A stretch of DNA of 13,397 bases from Trichomonas tenax (lineage: Eukaryota; Parabasalia; Trichomonadida; Trichomonadidae): the NCBI GenBank assembly GCA_023091735.1, contig JALKBU010001273.1, forward strand, positions 1 to 13,397, given 5' to 3'. The position numbers and the translations under genes were made by a program. A model generated the notes under the pieces. The model saw only the letters and a program-made list of their open reading frames with translations. It was not told the DNA's origin and did no database searches. Positions 7,906-13,397 of the stretch are shown piece by piece (position 1 is the stretch's first letter; each line of letters begins with the position of its first letter).

Positions 7906-8070
7906 CTAACACGGATTTTTAGCGACAGCCAAAGCAGAAGCAGCGTAAATCCTACCAAATCTCCGTATTACAGCAATCATGGGCTTGTTTTTTAAATGTT
8001 GCCGATTTTTAATAACACGCTTCCATGACACACACTATCGGATTTTTGCTGTTCTGTATGTTCTAAGCAT
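7906..8070 (-). pseudogene. Second unidentified coding-like remnant
   Basis: On the minus strand from an ATG at 8070 to TAG at 7906-7908, with an in-frame TAG at 8035-8037. It includes LKNKPMIAVIRRFGRIYAAS and then ALAVAKNP. Composition is GC-richer than its surroundings. It lies upstream of the 7625-7801 remnant on the same strand and may be part of the same dead gene. The plus strand also has a short open frame here, so the strand choice is uncertain. Confidence 0.25.
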
Positions 8071-8755
8071 GTTGGCTTCTATTTAGCTGTTCTATTTCAA
8101 TTATATAAAATTCGCAAAAAAAATTTGTCAATTTATTGGCTATTACTCGGTATAGTTACATTTCTAACGTGCCTTAGAATATTGTTTCATTACATACATA
8201 AGACTATTTATACTTTTCAATGTTCAAAAATACACAAACATCCTATAGCTAACATTTATATCTAGAATTGAAATTACATACGTTGGGAGAATATGTCCAA
8301 TTGAAGAAACCGATGGATGTCCAAAATATATATATATTCCTATTTTAGCTTTTTATCATATCTTTGAATAAACATGTTTTATAGTTCATATATACTGTTT
8401 TTTGCTATATATTCTATATATAAAATGCATATTGTCAGTTGATCTATATATGTGCATTTGATTTTTTGCATGAATATTTTGGGCTGTAATTCATTATACA
8501 ATAAGATAGTATTCATTAGAAGAAACAAATAATGTAAATCCAATGATATTAAAGACGAGATCGATTAATTTAATAATGCAAAATATCGAAAAGTATATTT
8601 ATGGGCACTTACTATACACAAATCATACAGCGTAACGCAGTTAATGTATTTGTGAGTTAGTTGTTTCTTAAAATAGAATTGTTGTATTTCGCATATATTA
8701 TAAACGTGCATCATTGTGACGATTTGAGTATTCTGAATAGTGACTTTGCATAGAG
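8071..8755. other. AT-rich stretch, no gene seen
   Basis: Very AT-rich with short TA runs (for example around 8323-8336). No frame, RNA gene or longer repeat is supported. Confidence 0.5.
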
Positions 8756-9075
8756 ATGCTGATGTGTATCATTGTAGCGTATCAGATCTTCTCAATACGC
8801 ACTGTAGAAAAAGATAAATTTTTCGAGATTTCGGTCTTACCGACAATGACGTGCTTGGATGGTGGCATTGATACACATAGAATATGGAGCATAAGTCAAC
8901 AAGAGATAATACCATGGTTTCAAACTGGAACAAAGATGCGATTTGTATCTCGGTAACCAGAATGAAAATTATGATTTTCTTTGATGAAATCAAAGATACA
9001 AAAGGACATAAAGAAGAATATGATGTTAAATCAGCCAAAATTTTATCCGATCAAACAAAAAGTGAGATTGAATAG
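8756..9075 (+). pseudogene. Possible decayed coding region in two overlapping frames
   Basis: An ATG at 8756 opens 66 codons ending at 8956. An overlapping frame with ATG at 8884 runs 63 codons to 9075, with a Lys/Asp/Glu-rich end (IKDTKGHKEEYDVKSAKIL). Codon use is more gene-like than in the preceding DNA, but no family is recognised and neither frame is complete. It could be the start of the next beta-helix pseudogene or unrelated. Confidence 0.2.
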
Positions 9076-9081
9076 TTTATA

Positions 9082-9100
9082 GTTGCGTCAAGTTGCGGAA
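9082..9100. repeat. Third copy of the 19-bp motif
   Basis: GTTGCGTCAAGTTGCGGAA matches 7551-7569 at 18 of 19 positions in direct orientation, and the reverse complement of 7501-7519 at 17 of 19. With the 7501 copy it brackets about 1.6 kb as inverted ends. Confidence 0.7.
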
Positions 9101-9198
9101 AGGTGACAGGTCTCTATATCAGATGTCGAGAAAGATTATTTTTATATAGTTGTTACATTTCATTAAGGTTACTCTTTTCCTTACATTAATACTCATAA

Positions 9199-10136
9199 AT
9201 AATCCTTAGCTGTAAGAATCGAAACATAATTCCGCATGGAGAGTGGTCTGATTACTTCGCAGATGAGAATATATCAGCGCGAGGATTTTATTATGCATTC
9301 AAAACAATATTGTTAGCAAATGATCAAAATTATTATATTTGCAATGCACTCTTTTCCAAATTAAACAATCGTGCTATTATCATCTCAAATTCTTCTTCAT
9401 TAACAAATTTACTCATCGAGATTTGCAAATTTCATTAATGCTTTTGTTCAACAGATGGAGCTGCAGTGTTTTGTCAATCAAAAGGTAATGCCATTCAAAA
9501 GAAGATAATTGCAACTTTTTGCAATGCTAAAGGTTCAAGTCAATTTTCGAATGTTTTTGCGCAGAGAGAAAATTTATCAAAAATTAATATTGAAGAATCT
9601 TCAATAACCAATTGTAGCCAACTTACAACAAATGGCCGCCCAATTACATTACAAGGTGATAATATTTTTTTTGAAGTCAGATAATATATCGTCATGCCAA
9701 GGAATGCTACATGGCGCTTATTCTTTGGGTAATTGCTTATCGTCTGTTGTTATTTACTCTGAATTCAAAAACAACACAGTTACAAAAGATTTTATTTGTG
9801 TTTTCAATCACTATTTTATTCCTACCCAAATTAATTTCACAAATGTTGTTGCAAACAAACAATCCACTCGAGGTATTTTATATTCTCCATTCAATTCTAG
9901 ATCCACAAGATGTAATTTTATAGACAATATTGCTTCTAACAATCGCCTGTTCGAAGTTATAGGTGGACAGAGGAATACACTTATAAGTTGTTTCGTTTAT
10001 AATTAATATGCTCCAAATAACTATGGTCAAATTGTTATTGAATCACCCCAAAATGAAATTAATGATTTCATTATTCCGAATTTTATCGATATTTTCGACC
10101 TCAACAATATCTTCCCAACTCATCAAAATTGCATCA
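9199..10136 (+). pseudogene. Beta-helix-like surface protein gene, decayed and cut off by a LINE
   Basis: Coding runs in one frame from about 9199, with a TAA at 9436-9438. It continues as DGAAVFCQSKGNAIQKK and INIEESSITNCSQL, and changes frame (+1) at a run of eight T at 9665-9672. It then proceeds in the second frame through a TAA at 10004-10006 to about 10136. Repeating short strands such as LLIEICKF, INFTNVVANK and CNFIDNIASNN, each followed by small turns and Cys/Asn, suggest a right-handed beta-helix. Trichomonads have a large family of such surface proteins with a Gly-Ala-(I/V) followed by Cys and Gln-rich signature; the link is from memory and is inference. The N-terminus and any membrane anchor are missing, and the C-terminal part is replaced by LINE sequence. 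Three lesions make this a pseudogene, though the T8 shift alone could be an assembly error. Confidence 0.6.
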
Positions 10137-10884
10137 CTATGAGTTGCATTGTGTTGGTTTGTGGATTGTAGAATTGAATGTCTGGGCGAAGTCTGTTAAC
10201 ATCACCTTGGAGTGTCCTTCCTCTAAACTTGACTGAGTTATCAATAAGTGGAACAATTCCATAAACTCGTCTGATTTCTCGTGTTATAACTTTGATTACT
10301 GCATTATGTCTTGGCGTCATCTTTTGTATGATGGATCTACATCCATTCAATCGATGCATCAGTGAGTCGTTCAATTATTCACTTCTACAATATGGGCATG
10401 CGTGTTTACCTTCATTTGGGAAGCGTTTGTCTCTGAGTTCTCCTATATCCTATAGATTAAGTCTTCCAAGGATTGTGAAATTCATAATCTTCTCCGACAT
10501 CTTTGCATCGCTATTTCCTATGAAGTAGTTCGCATCTTTGCTATTGCTTGTTGTGTGGAATGTGTGACCATGCAGTGATTTGGATCTGATAGATTTGAGT
10601 TTTTCTTCTCTCGTGAGATCAATGAGTTTCTTCGTGATTGCTTTCTTTCCAACCTCTTCAAATTTTGTGTTTCCAATCTTACCTTTAACATTTGCAACTT
10701 CTTCATTTAATTGTATCTTGATCTTGAGCTCTTTGGCAGCTTTGCAGGCTTTGTTGGCTATAGAGTCTGTTTCACTATGCCTAGATATTGGCTCTCCATC
10801 TTCGTTCGTTTCCCAATTTAGAAAGTTTGTCGTCTCATGGTTGACTTCTTTGATCGACTGGAACTTCCTTTCATTGTTAGTCAA
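10123..10884 (-). pseudogene. LINE C-terminal region: linker, CCHC knuckle and PD-type endonuclease
   Basis: One minus-strand frame from 10884 to 10123 with stops at 10450-10452 (TAG) and 10375-10377 (TAA). It starts with a helical, Lys/Glu-rich linker. CPYC and then HRLNGC form a CCHC knuckle (10339-10398; the second stop falls inside it). RPDIQFYNPQTNTMQLIV follows, matching the RPD-x(12-14)-(D/E) motif of restriction-like endonucleases, but the expected acidic residue after LI is Val. The frame ends right after, at the junction with the beta-helix remnant near 10134-10138, so the end of the endonuclease and the 3' UTR are missing. Confidence 0.75.
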
Positions 10885-11186
10885 GTCTATGATTGGATAA
10901 CATTATTAATAAGTAATCAATACCCTCACTCATGTCTGCTGTTGGTAGCTCTTCATCATTAATCTTGAACGTGTTGTTCAGTTTCACTCTTCTTCCATCT
11001 CGTTCACCAATTGATAGTGACCTGCATTTGTTGACATTAACTTTGAGTTTAGAGTACTTAAGGGATTGCTCGAGGACTTTGATTAGTTTCTTCATTCTAT
11101 CTGCTGTATCAGAGAACATAATTACATCATCTGCGTATGCTTGTATGGATATCTTCCCATTTGAGCTTGATATCTTATTAAGTATG
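10877..11186 (-). pseudogene. Reverse transcriptase palm (YADD) and thumb of the LINE
   Basis: Coding resumes on the far side of the insertion with ILNKISSSNGKISIQ, then AYADDVIMFSDTADRMKKL (catalytic YADD at 11126-11137), then LKYSKLKVNVNKCRSLSIG, the classic motif D/E region where Asn-x-x-Lys-(C/T) follows. The frame breaks shortly after EGIDYL at about 10905. The two Asp of YADD are intact, but the third catalytic Asp is lost in the upstream deletion. Confidence 0.85.
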
Positions 11187-11792
11187 TGGCACTTACGCAT
11201 TTTCCAATGGCGTATTTTTTGGACATACGCAAAACAGTTACGCACTTGCGATTTGTAAAATAAAAATAATTTTTTATTATAGGTAGACAAAGTTAAAATG
11301 GAAATTTCATTAAACGGTAAATATACTTCATAATAGCTTTTGCCATAGAATCAGTCATAAAATATATTACTTTCCAATCAATAATCCATAGTGCGTGTTC
11401 AATTTAAAAACTCACCGAATTTTTTGTATGGCGAGTATAATTGATAGTACGCACAGTCCAAATAAGTTCTGAAAATCAACCAGACCTTTTCATTTTTTAT
11501 ATAGCCTACAAAGTGTGCGCACTCAGAATTATACGCACTTATGAATTTTGTGCGTGTTCAAATATTTTTTTTTGCTGCAAAATAGCTATATTGATTGCGC
11601 CGCATCTAAAATATATCAAAGCATTCAAATAAAAAATGTAACATTCAATTCTGTTTTGGTGGATGATTTTATCGGGGTGGGTTTGGGAGGGGCTTCGCCC
11701 TTCTCATAAGAACCGAGCGTTCCGCAAAGCGGCACGCGAGGAAAATTTGCGTATTGAGTAAAAAAATAACGTACTTTGCGTATAACCCCCGC
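11187..11792. mobile_element. About 600-bp non-coding element inserted in the LINE RT
   Basis: It splits RT coding between GYKIKH and ILNKISS. No protein is encoded. The first 46 bases and the reverse complement of the last 46 are similar: each has TACGCA near its outer end and, at the same offset, a T-rich run followed by TACGCAA. TACGCA occurs at 11194, 11226, 11239, 11448 and 11532, and inverted (TGCGTA) at 11748 and 11777. A 12-bp direct repeat GTGCGTGTTCAA lies at 11391 and 11550. Bounds are approximate, and the target duplication is unclear (at most ATG on both sides). It is probably a small non-autonomous DNA transposon. Confidence 0.55.
11688..11737. repeat. Two adjacent GC-rich hairpins inside the inserted element
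   Basis: AGGGGCTTCGCCCTT (11688-11702) folds into a 6-bp stem with one wobble. GCGTTCCGC (11717-11725) and GCGGCACGC (11729-11737) form a 9-bp stem with one mismatch around AAA. They stand out as a GC-rich island in an AT-rich element. Role unknown. Confidence 0.65.
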
Positions 11793-11796
11793 ATGC

Positions 11797-12197
11797 TTAA
11801 TCTTATAGCCTAAATCGCTGTGGTGCTTTGTAATCTCATTTATCAAAGGCTGGATTGCTAGAACAAAGATTAATGGAGACAGAGGACAGTCTTGTTTGAG
11901 TCCTTTCCTGATTGCCAATATTCTGTAAGATGCTGATGCAACACTGAGTGGTCTGTAGTTTGAGACTTGCTTGCTATCTCCTTTCTTATAGATGAGGACT
12001 GATCTTGCCTTGCACCAAAGTGCTGACATCTTGTGGCATCTAAACATCGTCTTTGATATCTCAGCAATAACTTCTCCGAACTTCTCTGGGTTACACTTCA
12101 TAATTGTGTAATCAATGATGTCTTTTCCAGCGGCAGAGCCATTGTTTCGACTTGTGATTACTTCTTTGTAGAGATGTTTGTTGCCTAAAGCTTCCAT
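11797..12197 (-). pseudogene. Reverse transcriptase fingers and motif B of the LINE, internally deleted
   Basis: Seen: NGSAAGKDIIDYTIMK (RT0-1 region), ARSVLIYKKGD, VSNYRPLSVASASYRIL (RT2), then directly IRKGLKQDCPLSPLIFVLAI (the GxxQGxPLSP motif; here LKQDCPLSP, with Gly changed to Asp). The segment that should lie between YRIL and IRKG, including the first catalytic Asp (motif A, xxDxxxAFD), is missing, a deletion of very roughly 90-120 codons. The frame then runs into the inserted element at about 11792 and terminates in it at 11625. Confidence 0.8.
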
Positions 12198-12198
12198 G

Positions 12199-12905
12199 AT
12201 TTAATGCTCTTACTTCTTCGTTGAGCTCATCTTTTAGCTTAAAGATGTGATTATCTCTTTGTTCAATGAAGGTATTTTCATTAGCCTATCTTTTCTTGAA
12301 GTAGTTCTCCACATCCTCTATATCAAGTTCTGGCACTGCTCATATTGGGTTGCTTATGTATTTCCTGAAAGCGTTTTTCGGGTTGTCATCATAGAATCCT
12401 TGTACTGTCTTTGCAGAGCTGCTTATGTTTAGTTTTGTCATTTGCTGTATGAGAGTGGATTCTATAGTGTCCTGAGCATATTGGAGCTCTTATTCTGGAT
12501 AGTTTGAGATCTCTTCAACTTCTTCGATAGTGATTCTTGCACTTTCTACAGTGGTGTCGTCTACTATCATCCATCAGAATTCGTCGTCCATCCTGCGAAT
12601 AACTTCAATTGCTTCATTGATCTTAAGTGCCAATATGTTGTCTCTCCTTTGCGGAGTTATAGTTGGGTCTATTCTGGTTTGTTTCATTACTCCAATCAGA
12701 TTAATGAGAGTGCCAACTAGCTTTGCATTTCTAGTTGTATTAATGATATTAAACTTTGTCCTTGCTTCACGCCCTCCTCTGTTCTTTCTTCTTATTGTGA
12801 TTCCTGCTCCTTTGATAGCTTCTTGGATACATTTATACGTGAACTTAGTGACTGCTCCTTCAAAGGCATCGAAATTGTTGAGTATATCTTTATTAATTTT
12901 AGATC
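12199..12905 (-). pseudogene. LINE region before the reverse transcriptase
   Basis: A single minus-strand frame from about 12905 to 12199 with stops at 12574-12576 (TGA), 12490-12492 (TAA), 12340-12342 (TGA) and 12286-12288 (TAG). The translation is coherent through all of them, for example NNFDAFEGAVTKFTYKCIQE, then FYDDNPKNAFRKYISNP and VPELDIEDVENYF, a pattern typical of the segment just before RT domains of R2-like elements. Entry from the N-terminal frame needs a frameshift near 12903, and exit into the RT frame needs another near 12197. Confidence 0.6.
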
Positions 12906-13031
12906 AGAGTGCTCTACATACGTGCTGACAGTGTACTTCATCTTATTGCGTTGTGTGAAGGATAGCTTTGGAAGGTATACTTCATTTTCCTCGAAGATAT
13001 TCTTCCATCTTCTTGCTAGTACTCTCTCTTC

Positions 13032-13397
13032 TTATGAAGGTCGACTAGTTTCCTCTTGGTGATCATCTTGGTTTGGAGGGCTGGATGGATTATCTGGAGG
13101 GTTATTATGGTTATTTGCTGGTGGCAGTGGCGGATTATTCGAAGGGCCATTGGATGAGTTATTGCGATTATTATTATTTCTATGGTTTGCGGTATGTGTT
13201 GTATTATTTCCGCTAGTTGTTCTGTAACTGGTATCCGTTGCAGCACTTGGATGGTTCTCATTGTTTTGTTTTGAACTTGAGCTTCCTGATCTTGTGGATT
13301 GTCTTCGTTCTTCACTCGTCTGCTGATTCGTCTGAGCTCGAACTTGTCTTGAACTTGAGCTTCCTGATCTTGTGGATTGTCTTCGTTCTTCACTCGT
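13032..13397 (-). pseudogene. LINE N-terminal low-complexity region
   Basis: Frame open from the window edge to TAA at 13032-13034. It encodes STRSGSSSS-type Ser/Arg/Gln repeats, then Asn-rich runs (HRNNNNRNNSSNGP) and Pro-rich segments (NNPPLPPANNHNNPPDNP). This looks like a disordered N-terminal arm before the LINE RT. A different frame is also open here but gives a less coherent product. Coding resumes after the stop in the same frame (EERVLARRWKNIFEENEVY) to about 12905. No start codon is visible because the region runs out of the window. Confidence 0.55.
13271..13397 (-). repeat. Two copies of a 78-bp in-frame repeat in the LINE N-terminus
   Basis: Bases 13271-13319 and 13349-13397 are identical over 49 bases, with a period of 78 bp (26 codons). 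Each encodes TSEERRQSTRSGSSSS. The array may continue past the window edge. Confidence 0.9.

Larger units (their letters stand above)
10134..13397 (-). mobile_element. Decayed non-LTR retrotransposon (LINE) with restriction-like endonuclease, R2/R4/CRE-like
   Basis: One minus-strand element whose 5' end lies beyond the window. In order: a Ser/Asn/Pro-rich N-terminus with 78-bp repeats (13032-13397), a charged pre-RT region (12199-13031), RT finger motifs (11797-12197), a foreign insertion (about 11187-11792), and the RT palm with YADD (11126-11137). After these come a thumb/linker (10450-10884), a CCHC zinc knuckle (10339-10398) and an RPDI endonuclease motif near 10165-10190. Elements with RT followed by CCHC and a PD-type endonuclease are target-specific LINEs that insert by nicking DNA and priming from it. 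Damage is heavy: at least seven in-frame stops, four or more frameshifts, an internal RT deletion, and truncation at the 3' side right after the endonuclease motif. It cannot move by itself. Confidence 0.8.

Noticed and set aside
7905..7914. ACTAACACGG, similar to the trichomonad intron branch/3' splice motif ACTAACACACAG
   Set aside because: Lacks the ACAG ending, and no matching 5' GTAYGT lies a suitable distance upstream on the same strand.
10580..12928. Several plus-strand open frames (e.g. 10580-10900, 10932-11258, 12530-12928) rich in Ser/Leu
   Set aside because: They are antisense shadows of the minus-strand LINE coding sequence.
13016..13393. Minus-strand open frame with Asn-Pro-Gln repeats and Ile-rich end in the LINE N-terminus
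   Set aside because: The neighbouring frame gives a coherent Ser/Asn/Pro-rich arm and continues into LINE coding, so this one is probably the shadow.
1..13397. tRNA, rRNA, CRISPR or bacterial promoter/RBS signals
   Set aside because: No B-box-like GGTTCRAATCC in a cloverleaf context, no regular spaced repeats, and the organism appears eukaryotic.

Overview
The window looks like nuclear DNA from a parabasalid protist of the Trichomonas/Tritrichomonas kind. The DNA is AT-rich, the reading frames lack visible introns, and stop codons often begin a TAAA. A TCACTT initiator-like motif lies upstream of the one fully intact gene, and that gene encodes a CAMK-like kinase of a type common in trichomonads. 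Entamoeba is a weaker alternative, because it also carries LINEs with restriction-like endonucleases. The species call is inference.

Layout. 1-263 is the 3' end of an inositol polyphosphate kinase gene (+). 1001-1564 (-) is a broken remnant of a class III nucleotide cyclase domain. 1606-4177 (+) is one large unknown gene read in two frames. Its C-terminal part resembles a degenerate GBP/atlastin/dynamin-type G domain, its middle carries five 24-bp acidic repeats, and a long hairpin sits just after the frame change. 4227-4704 (-) is a GC-richer, broken C-terminal piece of phosphoglycerate kinase. 5010-6107 (-) is an intact Ser/Thr protein kinase.

6108-9198 is mostly AT-rich DNA without a convincing gene. 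It holds three copies of a 19-bp motif (7501, 7551, 9082) and two short GC-richer minus-strand coding-like remnants. 9199-10136 (+) is a decayed beta-helix-like surface protein gene that stops abruptly at a LINE. 10134 to the end of the window (-) is a badly damaged non-LTR retrotransposon of the restriction-like-endonuclease type. It retains an Asn/Pro/Ser-rich N-terminus with 78-bp repeats, RT finger motifs, the YADD motif, a CCHC zinc knuckle and an RPD endonuclease motif. Its RT is split by a roughly 600-bp insertion that has imperfect inverted ends and GC-rich hairpins.

The genes do not form an operon or pathway. Two to three loci look functional (the inositol kinase, the protein kinase and perhaps the frameshifted G-domain gene). 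They are separated by dead gene pieces and mobile DNA, as expected for an expanded, repeat-rich parasite genome. The most interesting points are the +1 frame change with a 21-bp-paired stem-loop 12 nt after a UGA-C stop, the degenerate G domain, and the nested mobile elements.
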